From positions 32,517 through 96,516 of the forward strand of contig CAMLMY010000004.1 of the NCBI GenBank assembly GCA_946481345.1: DNA of 64,000 bases. The letters run 5' to 3'. The DNA is from an uncultured Gilliamella sp. (GTDB lineage: Bacteria > Pseudomonadota > Gammaproteobacteria > Enterobacterales > Orbaceae). Positions 26,804 to 36,053 of this stretch are shown here, one piece after another. Every line of letters begins with the position of its first letter. Position 1 is the stretch's first letter. The notes under the pieces are model-generated. The model made no database searches. It had not been told where the DNA came from and saw nothing but the letters and a program-made list of their open reading frames with translations. A program made the position numbers and the translations under genes.

Positions 26804-27902
26804 TTATAAACCTGCTTTTAAGCTTTCTTCAATAAATTGATCTAAATCACCGTCTAAAACGGCTTGAGTATTACGGGTTTCGACGCCGGTACGTAAATCT
26901 TTAATTCTCGAGTCGTCAAGTACATATGAACGGATTTGACTACCCCAACCAATATCGGATTTATTTTCTTCCATTTGCTGTTTTTCGGCATTCTTTTTCT
27001 GCATTTCCAGCTCATAAAGTTTCGCTTTGAGCTGTTTCATCGCTTGATCTTTATTACTATGTTGAGAGCGATTGTTTTGACATTGAGTCACAATCCCTGT
27101 TGGCACATGGGTAATACGAACAGCAGATTCGGTTTTATTAACATGCTGACCACCGGCACCAGATGCGCGATAAACATCAATACGTAGATCGGCAGGGTTG
27201 ATATCAATATCAATATTATCATCAATTTCTGGATAGACAAATACTGATGCAAATGATGTATGACGTCGGTTACCTGAATCAAATGGACTTTTACGAACTA
27301 AGCGATGAACGCCAGTTTCGGTACGTAACCAACCATAAGCATAATCACCAGATATCTTAATAGTGGCTGATTTTATGCCTGCTACATCACCATCTGATAC
27401 TTCCATCACTTCGGTACTAAATCCTTTTGATTCAGCCCAACGGAGATACATTCTAAGTAGCATTTCCGCCCAATCTTGTGCTTCAGTGCCACCAGATCCA
27501 GATTGGATATCTAAATAACAATCAGCACTATCATAATCACCTGAGAACATTCGACGGAACTCTAGGCCAGCTAGTTTTTTTTCTAATTGTTCTAGTTCTA
27601 GACTTGCTTCATCGAAAGTATCTTGATCTTCAGCTTCAACAGCAAGTTCAAGCAAGCCTTCAACATCGTCAAGTCCTTGATCTAATGAATTAATGGTATT
27701 GATGATCTCTTCAAGCATTACTCGTTCTTTACCTAATGCTTGTGCTTTTTCTGGATCTGCCCAAACTTCCGATTGTTCTAATTCAGCATTGACTTCCTCA
27801 AGACGTTCTTTCTTGAGATCGTAGTCAAAGATACCCCCGAATCACATCTGTTCGCTCGGTTAATTCGGCTATTTTCGATTTGATAGGATTAATTTCAAAC
27901 AT
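26804..27902 (-). CDS. prfB: peptide chain release factor 2, with programmed +1 frameshift
   Basis: Translation starts at the ATG at 27902. Codons 1-25 end with GGG TAT CTT, followed by an in-frame TGA (27827-27825). Skipping T27827 continues as GAC TAC to the stop at 26804, giving 365 residues, the same as E. coli RF2. The upstream CGGGGGT acts as the internal Shine-Dalgarno stimulator. The main frame holds SPFDSG (stop recognition) and [15 protein letters not shown] (GGQ, peptidyl-tRNA hydrolysis). The residue before SGAGGQ is Ala, as in most bacteria, rather than the Thr of E. coli K-12. RF2 recognises UGA, so low RF2 raises frameshifting and its own synthesis. Confidence 0.98.
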
Positions 27903-28029
27903 ATTATGTTGTTTTGTTAATTTTTAAGTTTTTTAATTAATCCTACATTGTAACGGATTTAAGTATAACTTAGCAATTACCAATTTGTTCACATCATTGA
28001 TAATAATGTAAATGAATAATAAATAAAAA

Positions 28030-28048
28030 ATGACGCATATTGCGTCAT
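28030..28048 (-). terminator. rho-independent terminator of sodA
   Basis: ATGACGCA (28030-28037) pairs with TGCGTCAT (28041-28048), with T-rich flanks on both strands. It starts 28 bp after the sodA stop codon on the minus strand. Confidence 0.9.
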
Positions 28049-28076
28049 TTTTATAATGTGATATTTTTAAATGAGC

Positions 28077-28703
28077 TTATTTTTTCGCTTCTGCGTATAA
28101 TTCAGCTACTTTATCCCAGTTAATCACATTCCAAAATGCACCGATGTAATCAGCACGGCGGTTTTGATATTTTAAATAATAAGCGTGTTCCCAAACATCA
28201 AGCGCTAAAATTGGTGTGCCAGAAACACCTGAAAATTTTTCACCCATAATTGGGGAGTCTTGATTAGCAGTTGAAACCACTTCTAGCTTATCATCTTTCA
28301 ATACTAACCATGCCCAACCAGAACCAAAACGAGTTGCCGCAGCAGCTGAGAATTTTTCTTTAAATGCATCAACTGAACCAAAGTCTTTTTCAATAGCAGC
28401 TTTAAGTTCACCTTTAAGTTCAGTTCCAACTTTTAATAATTCCCAGAATAGAGTGTGGTTAACATGACCACCAACATTATTTTTAACACCAGTAATTTTG
28501 TCTGCAGGGACTTTGTCTAGATTTTTTAGTAATGTTTCAGGGCAAAAGTCTTTAACTTCGGTAGGTAACGATTCTAATAATGCATTAGCGTTATTTACAT
28601 AAGTTTGATGATGTTTGTCATGATGAAGATGCATTGTTTCAGTATCAATATAAGGCTCTAAAGCGTCATAAGCATAAGGTAAAGGGGGTAATGTATAAGC
28701 CAT
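28077..28703 (-). CDS. sodA: superoxide dismutase, Mn type
   Basis: A 208-residue SOD that follows E. coli SodA closely: [15 protein letters not shown] at the start, metal ligands in [26 protein letters not shown], and [15 protein letters not shown] near the C-terminus. GGHVNH and the surrounding residues fit the Mn-specific rather than the Fe-specific group. It removes superoxide in the cytoplasm. No Fur or SoxS site was confidently read upstream. Confidence 0.96.
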   Translation of the reverse strand: MAYTLPPLPYAYDALEPYIDTETMHLHHDKHHQTYVNNANALLESLPTEVKDFCPETLLKNLDKVPADKITGVKNNVGGHVNHTLFWELLKVGTELKGELKAAIEKDFGSVDAFKEKFSAAAATRFGSGWAWLVLKDDKLEVVSTANQDSPIMGEKFSGVSGTPILALDVWEHAYYLKYQNRRADYIGAFWNVINWDKVAELYAEAKK

Positions 28704-28837
28704 GAAATTGCTCCTTTCATTTATTAAGTATTTTTAACTCATTTATACTGTCGAGTATACGGTCTATCAATATATCCCACAAACTATTGTTTAGATAGCT
28801 TATGACTATCTAATTTAATATCATTGCTGTATAATTT

Positions 28838-29668
28838 TTACACTTCGTTTGGTTGTGTTAAATAAGGTGTATACATCATAATTGCATGATTTTCACTAAT
28901 GAGTTTTTCCTCTATTTGATTATCGAGCAAATGAGTTTTTCGTTGCCATATCTTATTGTGTCTAGTGTATCCGCCCCACCATTGTTGTTCAATAACGTGA
29001 TCGGTTTCGAATATTTCATAGTGATAAGATAAAGGTGTATTGGCAAGCAGTTCACCATGTAAATATTCATCATCTAACCAAAGATTAAGTCGGTACGTTG
29101 TATTGGTTTTATTGAGTAATTGTAAATCGATATAGTTATAAGAAAGCGTTGCACCACAAGCAAATGGAATAGTACGGTTAACATCCGGAAAAACATCAAA
29201 ACTATGACGCCATCGTTCAATAATGGTTAAATCTGAATGTAATACCATCCAGTAAATCAAATTGCCAAGTTGGCATAAACCACCACCAATATCTTTGCCG
29301 ATTTGGCCATTATGTAATGAGAGACCTTCTAAAAAGCCGCGTTTCTTAGATGGTCGACCAACTTTTTGCCAAATTGAAAATCGTTGATTGGGCTTAATTA
29401 TCGAACCGTCGAGCTGTTCAATTGCTAAGCGAAGGTTAGTAATTTTGTTATATTGCAAATACATATCAACATCTTTCAGTTGTCTTAACAATACCGATTG
29501 ATGTTTTTTATGAGAATAGCAGCAAGTATTATTATTCTTATCAATTACGCTATAGGCATGACGGTTGCGCCACCAATCTAGTTTACGTTTGAGAATAAAA
29601 TACTCCTTACCTAATTTTAACCTTAAATTACTGCGTTTTTTAGGTTTATCTACAATAGTGTTTTGCAT
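28838..29668 (-). CDS. VanW-family protein
   Basis: A 276-residue protein with the VanW core: IIKPNQRFSIWQKVGRPSKK (about residues 93-112), then GFLEGLSLHNGQIGKDIGGGLCQL and the segment HSFDVFPDVNRTIPFACGA. VanW-like proteins accompany vancomycin-resistance clusters in Gram-positives, but the domain is common in other bacteria and its biochemical role is unknown. There is no signal peptide or membrane segment. It lies 28 bp after the amidotransferase gene in the same direction, so the two may be co-transcribed. Confidence 0.85.
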   Translation of the reverse strand: MQNTIVDKPKKRSNLRLKLGKEYFILKRKLDWWRNRHAYSVIDKNNNTCCYSHKKHQSVLLRQLKDVDMYLQYNKITNLRLAIEQLDGSIIKPNQRFSIWQKVGRPSKKRGFLEGLSLHNGQIGKDIGGGLCQLGNLIYWMVLHSDLTIIERWRHSFDVFPDVNRTIPFACGATLSYNYIDLQLLNKTNTTYRLNLWLDDEYLHGELLANTPLSYHYEIFETDHVIEQQWWGGYTRHNKIWQRKTHLLDNQIEEKLISENHAIMMYTPYLTQPNEV

Positions 29669-29696
29669 ACAACAACCATCCTAACTACTAAATTGC

Positions 29697-30425
29697 TTAT
29701 TTTTTTATAAGTGATAAATAATTAAGGCTTAATTTATCTAAAAAGCCAAACAGTTTCTGATTCATTTCAGAATAATCATGGGAACGAAGTTGGCTAGGTG
29801 TATCAACAAAACGATATTTTGCTGCTTGATTAAGATCACTTTCTGAGTGAGCAATCAGTTGTTCAACAACATCTAAAGTTAACTCCATATGACATTGAAA
29901 ACCATATACTAAAGGACCATAAGCAATGATTTGTCGTGGGCAGCCTTCACTATAGGCAATAATTTGTGCTTCTTGGGTTAAACCTGGCATGTCATTGTGC
30001 CAATGGCCGACAGCTAAACCCTTGCCAAAATCAACAAATAAAGGATTATTTTTACCTATTTCAGTTAAGGTGATAGGGAACTTACCGATTTCCTTTTCCG
30101 GACTATGACCATGTGGGGCTCCTAAAGCTTCACCAATTAATTGTGAACCAAGACAGACGCCAAGTACGATTTTTTTTGAATTGATAGCCGATAATATTAC
30201 TGCTTGTTCCGCTAGCGAGTCAAAATGAGGGCACTCTTGTTTGGTTGTTGCTGGTGATTGTGGGCCACCCATAATAATCAACATATCAATATTATCTACA
30301 TTGTTGGGAAGAGGTTCACCAAGATAAACACGAGAATAACTAATGGTATAACGATGTTCTTTAGCCCATTGCTCATAAGCTCCAGGAGCTTCGAAATCTT
30401 CATGAATAATAAAATGCAAATGCAT
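29697..30425 (-). CDS. class I glutamine amidotransferase-like protein
   Basis: A 242-residue GATase1 domain protein. The nucleophile elbow is GVCLGSQLIGEALGA, and a downstream FQCHMELT supplies the catalytic His-x-Glu. The sequence resembles the stand-alone GMP-synthase-like amidotransferases of unknown substrate, not the amidotransferase of GuaA itself, because no synthetase domain follows. It probably transfers or hydrolyses glutamine-derived ammonia. It is followed by the VanW gene. Confidence 0.85.
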   Translation of the reverse strand: MHLHFIIHEDFEAPGAYEQWAKEHRYTISYSRVYLGEPLPNNVDNIDMLIIMGGPQSPATTKQECPHFDSLAEQAVILSAINSKKIVLGVCLGSQLIGEALGAPHGHSPEKEIGKFPITLTEIGKNNPLFVDFGKGLAVGHWHNDMPGLTQEAQIIAYSEGCPRQIIAYGPLVYGFQCHMELTLDVVEQLIAHSESDLNQAAKYRFVDTPSQLRSHDYSEMNQKLFGFLDKLSLNYLSLIKK

Positions 30426-30603
30426 TGGTAAATCTCCTTTAACCTAACTATTATCGATCAGAATACTCAATTGCCATTAGATGTGAATATGGAAAATTAA
30501 GCGCGATAATTATTATGAATCTTTTATTAAGAAAGACAATAGTAAAGATATCAATAGGCGATAAACAAATAAGTTATAGAGCAGAAGAATAATAGGCATA
30601 AAA

Positions 30604-30623
30604 AAATCTGCTTGAGCAGATTT
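30604..30623 (-). terminator. terminator of the tRNA-Asn gene
   Basis: AAATCTGC (30604-30611) pairs with GCAGATTT (30616-30623) over a four-base loop. On the minus strand it continues into a T-run (A-run 30600-30606), just after the tRNA 3' end. Confidence 0.9.
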
Positions 30624-30638
30624 CAACATTCGGAAAGT

Positions 30639-30714
30639 TGGCTCCTCCAACAGGACTTGAACCTGTGACATACGGATTAACAGTCCGCCGTTCTACCGAC
30701 TGAACTATGGAGGA
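30639..30714 (-). tRNA. tRNA-Asn (anticodon GTT)
   Basis: The minus strand gives a 76-nt cloverleaf: acceptor stem TCCTCCA/TGGAGGA, D-arm with GTTCAGTCGGTAGAAC, anticodon loop CTGTTAA, and T-loop GTTCAAG. The 3' GCCA is encoded. The body is nearly identical to E. coli tRNA-Asn. A minus-strand promoter lies at 30732-30760. Confidence 0.98.
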
Positions 30715-30731
30715 ACCGAAATGTAGCGCGC

Positions 30732-30760
30732 ATATTATAGATTTAATGACGCTATGTCAA
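30732..30760 (-). promoter_or_regulatory. sigma-70 promoter of tRNA-Asn
   Basis: On the minus strand TTGACA (30760-30755) is followed after 15-17 bp by TATAAT/TAATAT (30739-30732), then a GC-rich discriminator (GCGCGC). That discriminator is typical of stringently controlled stable-RNA promoters. Confidence 0.8.
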
Positions 30761-30808
30761 TAGTTAAATTGTTTAAAATGCGTTTTTTGTACCAGATTAT
30801 CTCGATTA

Positions 30809-31369
30809 TTATGCTTCAAGTATTTGGATTGTCTTGAATAATGTCTTTTGTCTGAGTAGTTGTTGTGGATGTGATCCTAGTTCTCCTTCAGGGATCGTTT
30901 GATTTAATGCTTGATAATATTTGATCCAATAAGGCAGAATTTGGCCTGTGGCTAAATCGCTAAAGTTCATAGGATAACGTTGAAAATAATCTTCACCAGA
31001 TGGGTACTTGAAGGCATAAGTAATCAGTTCACTACAGTAAAACCCTTTATCATCTTCGCGAAAACTATGGTTATAAGGCAACCCTAGACAGGTTTGCACC
31101 CGCATTAATGCGTTTTTAATGACGGAATCATCATAAATGGTTGCTACTAGATTATATTGAGCGGTAGCTAAAAAATTGTTAAGGGGCTGTTGGATTACCC
31201 CATGTTTTTGAGTGGCTTCAATGACGATATTATTGCCAATATATAAACCAACATGGCTTATCTGATTGATTCTCTCCTCTGAGCAAAGCTGTGAACCAGA
31301 ATGCGTAATCGCTTTATTAAATTCGCTTTCTTCATGCTGGGATTGAAAAATAATATCGCCAAGTTGCAT
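30809..31369 (-). CDS. YiiX/YebB-like N1pC/P60 family cysteine hydrolase
   Basis: A 186-residue protein with a circularly permuted papain-like fold. It has a start GDIIFQS, the catalytic-His block ISHVGLYIGNNIVIEAT (about residues 37-53) and the catalytic-Cys block GFYCSELITYAF (about 128-139). Related proteins (YiiX, YaeF) act as amidases or acyl-hydrolases, often at the envelope, but no signal peptide is visible here. It starts 2 bp after the bioY stop codon, so the two are probably co-transcribed by proximity; no functional link to biotin is known. Confidence 0.85.
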   Translation of the reverse strand: MQLGDIIFQSQHEESEFNKAITHSGSQLCSEERINQISHVGLYIGNNIVIEATQKHGVIQQPLNNFLATAQYNLVATIYDDSVIKNALMRVQTCLGLPYNHSFREDDKGFYCSELITYAFKYPSGEDYFQRYPMNFSDLATGQILPYWIKYYQALNQTIPEGELGSHPQQLLRQKTLFKTIQILEA

Positions 31370-31371
31370 TT

Positions 31372-31962
31372 TTATTGATGTTTTTTAGCGTGATGACGCC
31401 ATAATGAAAACATGACACAAGTTGCGATGATAAATTTAAGTGCATCAACACCAACAAAAGGTAAATAGCCTACTTGTATCGCTTCGCTAAGGGAAATATG
31501 TAAATACCCCATTAAATAGACCACACCAAAGACAAATAATAACTGGTGAGCACAAGCAAAGGCAATTAAGCCTAACAGAAAACGACGATCGTAACCTTTT
31601 TCTGCTGCATATCCAGCTAAATAAGCACTAAATACATAACCATATAAATAACCGGCAGAAGGAGAAGCAAGTGCCATAATGCCACCACTACCATTAGCGA
31701 ATAGTGGTAATCCTAATGCACCTAAAAATAGGTATTGAAGAATTGCTAGAGCACCTAATTTACGACCCAAACAAGCTCCGATCAGGAGCACGCCTAATGA
31801 TTGTAGACTGAATGGTACCGGATAGGTTGGAATACTGATATTTGCGGCAACACCTAGTAGCAATGCGGCACAAGTTACTGCGCACAACTTGCGTTGCCAA
31901 GAAGATAAGTTAAACAGTGTATTAATATAAGTCGGATAGTACGATGTTAATTGTTGTTTCAT
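31372..31962 (-). CDS. bioY: biotin transporter BioY
   Basis: A 196-residue membrane protein of the BioY family, the substrate-binding S component of biotin ECF transporters. It has about six hydrophobic helices and the characteristic stretch PVPFSLQSLGVLLIGACLG (about residues 48-66), as well as SPSAGYLYGY. No ATPase or T component is nearby; some BioY proteins work alone. A BirA-type operator lies directly upstream, so it is expected to be repressed when biotin is plentiful. Confidence 0.93.
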   Translation of the reverse strand: MKQQLTSYYPTYINTLFNLSSWQRKLCAVTCAALLLGVAANISIPTYPVPFSLQSLGVLLIGACLGRKLGALAILQYLFLGALGLPLFANGSGGIMALASPSAGYLYGYVFSAYLAGYAAEKGYDRRFLLGLIAFACAHQLLFVFGVVYLMGYLHISLSEAIQVGYLPFVGVDALKFIIATCVMFSLWRHHAKKHQ

Positions 31963-32018
31963 TATTTTCTACCATTAAAAGCTAAATAGTAGCGTCATAA
32001 TAATACAAAAACAAAGTA

Positions 32019-32049
32019 TGTAAACTATTTTTTTATAAAATAGTTTACA
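32019..32049. promoter_or_regulatory. BirA operator upstream of bioY
   Basis: TGTAAACTA (32019-32027) and TAGTTTACA (32041-32049) form an exact inverted repeat with 13 bp between them. Sequence and spacing match the BirA box (TTGTAAACC-N15-GGTTTACAA) allowing AT-rich change at the inner ends. It lies about 60 bp upstream of the bioY start. Confidence 0.85.
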
Positions 32050-32068
32050 TTTTTTTAGGGATTTTGTT

Positions 32069-32701
32069 TTAAACTAAAAAAGGATTTGTCATTCGTTCAT
32101 TGCCAAAGCTCGACATCGGACCATGGCCGGGAACAAAGATAAAATCATCACCAAGCGGAAATAGTTTATTTGTGATAGAGGAAATTAAATCGGCATGATT
32201 TCCTCGAGGAAAGTCGGTACGGCCAATGCTACTTTTGAATAAGACATCACCGACAAAAGCAATTTTATCTTTGGCATTGATAAATACGATATGGCCAGGA
32301 GTATGGCCAGGACAGGACAGAACATCAAGTGTAATGTTACCCACTTTAACTTGTTCCCCTTCAGTTAACCAGCGATCAGGTAAAAAACTATCCGTATAAG
32401 GAAAGCCAAATTGCATACATTGTTGCGGTAGTCCAGAGAATAAAAACTCATCTTCTTGACTAGGGCCAATGATCTTAACATTATAGTGATTAGCTAACGC
32501 TACGGCAGCGCCAACATGATCTAAATGGCCATGAGTAAGCAAGATTTGCTTGATATTTACGCCTAGTTTTTCCACTGCTTTTCTAAGCAGTTCAGGCTCT
32601 CCACCAGGATCAATAAAGGCAGCCTCGTTTGTTTTATCACACCAAATAATGCTACAATTTTCTTGAAAAGCTGTAACTGGAATGATCTGATATTGAAACA
32701 T
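32069..32701 (-). CDS. gloC: metallo-beta-lactamase-fold hydrolase, glyoxalase II type (YcbL/GloC)
   Basis: A 210-residue MBL-fold protein with metal motif THGHLDH (about residues 56-62), CPGHTPGHIVF, FVGDVLF and PGHGPMSSFG. It matches E. coli YcbL (GloC) in length and in FPRGNHADLI. It hydrolyses S-lactoylglutathione to D-lactate and glutathione in methylglyoxal detoxification. It lies 19 bp after the hsrA-like gene. Confidence 0.9.
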   Translation of the reverse strand: MFQYQIIPVTAFQENCSIIWCDKTNEAAFIDPGGEPELLRKAVEKLGVNIKQILLTHGHLDHVGAAVALANHYNVKIIGPSQEDEFLFSGLPQQCMQFGFPYTDSFLPDRWLTEGEQVKVGNITLDVLSCPGHTPGHIVFINAKDKIAFVGDVLFKSSIGRTDFPRGNHADLISSITNKLFPLGDDFIFVPGHGPMSSFGNERMTNPFLV

Positions 32702-32720
32702 ATAATTCTCCCTTAATTGC

Positions 32721-34109
32721 TTAGCGCCGATTCGTTAAATTTTTACCATCTTGTGTGTTTAGTTGCGCAAAAATCATGCTTGATAGCATAGTCACAATAC
32801 CTAGTATAACAAAGGTTAATTGAAATGCGTGAATAGTAGTTGTTGAATTGCTGAATAATCTTACTAATACCGCACCAAAACCAGTGCCAAAGCTAATGGC
32901 TAATTGCTGATTAACCGCCATTAAACTATTACCACTGCTGGTGCTTTCACCTTGTAAATTAGCTAATGTTATACTATTCATTGAGGTAAATTGCATTGAA
33001 TTGATTCCGCCAATGCAAAATAGCAAAATGCCTAATATTACTAATGGTGTCGCTAAGTTTATTAATGACATTAAAAGAATCAGAATTCCAGCTAAGATGG
33101 TATTAGCAACCAATACAAAACGGTAACCTAAACGAGCAAGAATTTGCGTAATAAAAAATCTGGTACAAATAGAAGCAATCGCCATGGGGACTAACATCAT
33201 GCCAGCAAAAATTGCTGAATAACCAAAGCCAACTTGTAGAAATAGTGGAATAAGGAAAGGCACGCCAGAAATGCCCAATCGACAAACTAAATTACCGATA
33301 ATACCAATTTTAAACGTTCGAATATTAAATAATGATAGTGGAAATAGAGGCCCAGATTTTTTTTGCGCATAGGTTCGATAAATAAATAAAAAAATCAGAC
33401 TGATGATGGCAAGCGTTATTGGTAAATAATATTGTTGACCTTGATTTAAAGATTCGACACTAAGGGTAGCACTGATAAAAGTAATAACGATAAAAAGAAA
33501 ACCAAAAAAATCAAAAGGCATATGTTTGCCTTTAATGTTAGGCATATACTTTAAGCTAATAAATACCCCTAAAACCCCAATTGGCAAGTTAATCAAAAAT
33601 ACCCAATGCCAACTTACCATATCGACTAGATAACCGCCTAAAACCGGCCCTAGTACTGGTCCGATTAATCCTGGAATTGTTGCGGTATTTAATGCCGCTA
33701 AAAACTCGTTACGTTTAAATGCTTTAATCAAAACTAAGCGAGAAACCGGTACCATCATTGAACCACCAATACCTTGAATTACTCTTGATATATCTAAGAA
33801 AATTAATGAATTGGATAAAGCACACAGTAATGAACCTATTGTAAAGAGTGATACTGCCAATACAAAGATATTTCGGGTACCAAATTTATCTGAAAGAAAG
33901 CCACTTACAGGAATAAACAGTGCTAATGTTAGTGCATAACAGATTACCGCTGACTGCATGTTCAGGGGGGATTCATTAAGATCTTTGGCCATAGTTGGCA
34001 AAGCAGTATTTAGAATTGAGGTATCGAGTGATTGCATAAAAAAAGCAAATGCAGCAATCCAAGGTAATATACGATAGACAAAAGGTGGTAATTGTAGTTC
34101 GCTATTCAT
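32721..34109 (-). CDS. hsrA: MFS efflux transporter, DHA2 family, HsrA-like
   Basis: A 462-residue, probably 14-helix drug:H+ antiporter. Motif A is SGFLSDKFGTRN and motif C falls in GLIGPVLGPVLGGYLVD. It resembles E. coli HsrA (YieO) more than MdtD: FFMQSLDTSILNTALP, QLAISFGTGFG and the C-terminal DGKNL are shared. HsrA-type pumps are linked to homocysteine and drug resistance in the literature, but the substrate here is unknown. gloC follows closely. Confidence 0.82.
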   Translation of the reverse strand: MNSELQLPPFVYRILPWIAAFAFFMQSLDTSILNTALPTMAKDLNESPLNMQSAVICYALTLALFIPVSGFLSDKFGTRNIFVLAVSLFTIGSLLCALSNSLIFLDISRVIQGIGGSMMVPVSRLVLIKAFKRNEFLAALNTATIPGLIGPVLGPVLGGYLVDMVSWHWVFLINLPIGVLGVFISLKYMPNIKGKHMPFDFFGFLFIVITFISATLSVESLNQGQQYYLPITLAIISLIFLFIYRTYAQKKSGPLFPLSLFNIRTFKIGIIGNLVCRLGISGVPFLIPLFLQVGFGYSAIFAGMMLVPMAIASICTRFFITQILARLGYRFVLVANTILAGILILLMSLINLATPLVILGILLFCIGGINSMQFTSMNSITLANLQGESTSSGNSLMAVNQQLAISFGTGFGAVLVRLFSNSTTTIHAFQLTFVILGIVTMLSSMIFAQLNTQDGKNLTNRR

Positions 34110-34239
34110 TTTGTTCAGCCTAAAATTGATTGATATGCTGGAAGCAGAGGAATTTTATTAATCCTAAGATTATACTCTCATACTCATCGGGTATGATTGA
34201 GTAAGAGAGCTAATGAATGCTATTTTACAATATGCTCTG

Positions 34240-35205
34240 TTAATTGCTGGATTTTTTCTTATTTTTAACGGGTTTTCCTTGCCAATAACCAGCCAATAGT
34301 GAACCAGAAATATTGTGCCAAACAGAAAAGACCGCAGCAGGCAGTGCCGATAATGCTGAAAAGTAGGTTGTACCTAATGTTGCAGCTAACGCAGAGTTTT
34401 GCATACCTACTTCTAAAGACATAGTTCGACAAGTGGACTCGTCAAAACCAAATAAACGACCACCCCAATAACCACCAAGTAAACCAACACCATTATGAAT
34501 AATGACGGCAAAGATAACGGTTATACCTACTTGAGCAATGAGAGCATGACTACCAGCAACAACTATACAAATAATTAATAAAATGCAAAGCATCGACAAC
34601 AGTGGCAAGAAGCGTTCACATTTTTTTACCACAGGATATAAAAAGTGGTGGACAATCAAGCCTAAAAGAATAGGGACGAGAACAATTTGGACAATATGTA
34701 CCAACATATCCCAAACCGGAACTTCAACGGTAGTACCAACTAACAATAAAGTGAGTAATGGGGTGACTACAACGCCAACCAGTGTTGATACTGATGAAAT
34801 AGTAACTGATAATGCTACATCACCTTTAGCTAGATAAATCATTACATTAGAGGCGGTACCACTAGCAACACTCCCCACAAGAACCATGCCGACTAATAGC
34901 TCAGGTCGCATAGTGAATAGTTTAGATAAGATTAACGCAGTCACTGGCATTACAATATAATGCAGTAAAGTACAAATTATGACTGCTTTCGGTTTGGTGA
35001 CGACGCGTTTAAAATCATCAATACTTAACGTCACCCCCATGGTAAACATGACAAACATTAATAATTGTGATGTATGTGGTCGCACAGGCAGGAAGGTATC
35101 AGGTGAAAAATAGGCTGCTATTGCACAAAGAATTGCCCATAAAGGAAATAATCGAGTTAATGAAATAATGGATTGTACAAAAAGTTGACTATAGCGCTGC
35201 GACAT
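34240..35205 (-). CDS. bile acid:sodium symporter family (BASS) transporter
   Basis: A 321-residue protein with ten hydrophobic helices. The family segments [19 protein letters not shown] (about residues 131-149) and [11 protein letters not shown] are conserved; these line the sodium and substrate sites in BASS transporters. Bacterial members carry bile acids, pantoate or keto acids. PanS-type pantoate transport is one possibility but cannot be read from sequence. A hairpin TCATAC/GTATGA at 34178-34196 may separate it from the hsrA-like gene. Confidence 0.88.
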   Translation of the reverse strand: MSQRYSQLFVQSIISLTRLFPLWAILCAIAAYFSPDTFLPVRPHTSQLLMFVMFTMGVTLSIDDFKRVVTKPKAVIICTLLHYIVMPVTALILSKLFTMRPELLVGMVLVGSVASGTASNVMIYLAKGDVALSVTISSVSTLVGVVVTPLLTLLLVGTTVEVPVWDMLVHIVQIVLVPILLGLIVHHFLYPVVKKCERFLPLLSMLCILLIICIVVAGSHALIAQVGITVIFAVIIHNGVGLLGGYWGGRLFGFDESTCRTMSLEVGMQNSALAATLGTTYFSALSALPAAVFSVWHNISGSLLAGYWQGKPVKNKKKSSN

Positions 35206-35247
35206 AAAATATCACCTTTTCTTGATAAATCATTAATAATTAAATGG

Positions 35248-36045
35248 TTATCTTTTGATTGGATTTGTAATTTCCATTCTATTAATTCTACAAAATAGCG
35301 TCAAGGTATTTGTTAAGATAGCGTTAATTATTTGTGAAGGCTGTTCTGTTCGCAATTGACTAAGAATATTAAAAATATCGACAATGTTTTCGGGGCGATT
35401 TATTTGTCCTTGGCGACCGCTTAATGGCATATCTGGAGCATCAGTTTCCAACACTAAACTTTCCAGCGGTAATTTTGCAATGGTTTGGCGAGTTTTATTG
35501 GCTCTGGTATAACTTATTACTCCACCAACACCAATATAATAGCCTAATTTAATAAATTGCAGTGCTTGTTGATAGCTACCAGAAAAGCCATGGATCACCC
35601 CACGACATGGCAAATTAGCTTGATGTAATTCATGATAGATAATGTCGTGTGTTTTGCGTGAATGGATTAAAACGGGTAAATCATAGCGCTTGGCTAATAC
35701 TAATTGAGCTCGAAAATAATCTAGTTGCTGTTGCCAATCAACAGATTGGTCATAACGGTCTAAGCCAATTTCACCAATGGCAACTAATTTTGTAGGGTGA
35801 GTACTAACTATATCTGATAGTTGTTCAAGATCAGCCGGCGAGTGTTGATAGATAGGGTGTAAACCGAGTGCAGCATAAAGTTCACTATATTGCTCGGTGA
35901 GTTGTAATATTTGACTAAAATGTGTTGCTGATACAGCAGGAATAATTAAGCTATTAATTTTAGCTTGGCGAATATTATTGATTGAATTCTCGAGATCGGT
36001 AACAAAAGCAGGAAAATTGAAATGGCAATGCGTATCGATAAACAT
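35248..36045 (-). CDS. yjjV: TatD-family metal-dependent hydrolase YjjV
   Basis: A 265-residue TIM-barrel hydrolase with metal motif DTHCHFN at the N-terminus and GEIGLD, HSRKTHD, HGFSG and ETDAPDMPLSGRQGQ later. The ETDAPDMPL...GQxNRPE ending is characteristic of YjjV rather than TatD or YcfH. Members are putative 3'-5' DNA exonucleases or deoxyribonuclease-like phosphoesterases. It starts 8 bp after the recC stop, so it is likely the last gene of that transcript. Confidence 0.9.
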   Translation of the reverse strand: MFIDTHCHFNFPAFVTDLENSINNIRQAKINSLIIPAVSATHFSQILQLTEQYSELYAALGLHPIYQHSPADLEQLSDIVSTHPTKLVAIGEIGLDRYDQSVDWQQQLDYFRAQLVLAKRYDLPVLIHSRKTHDIIYHELHQANLPCRGVIHGFSGSYQQALQFIKLGYYIGVGGVISYTRANKTRQTIAKLPLESLVLETDAPDMPLSGRQGQINRPENIVDIFNILSQLRTEQPSQIINAILTNTLTLFCRINRMEITNPIKR

Positions 36046-36053
36046 AGTGCCTC

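Noticed and set aside
26804..27718. prfB as a 304-codon gene starting at 27718
   Set aside because: The real gene starts at 27902 and reaches this frame by the programmed frameshift, giving the full family length.
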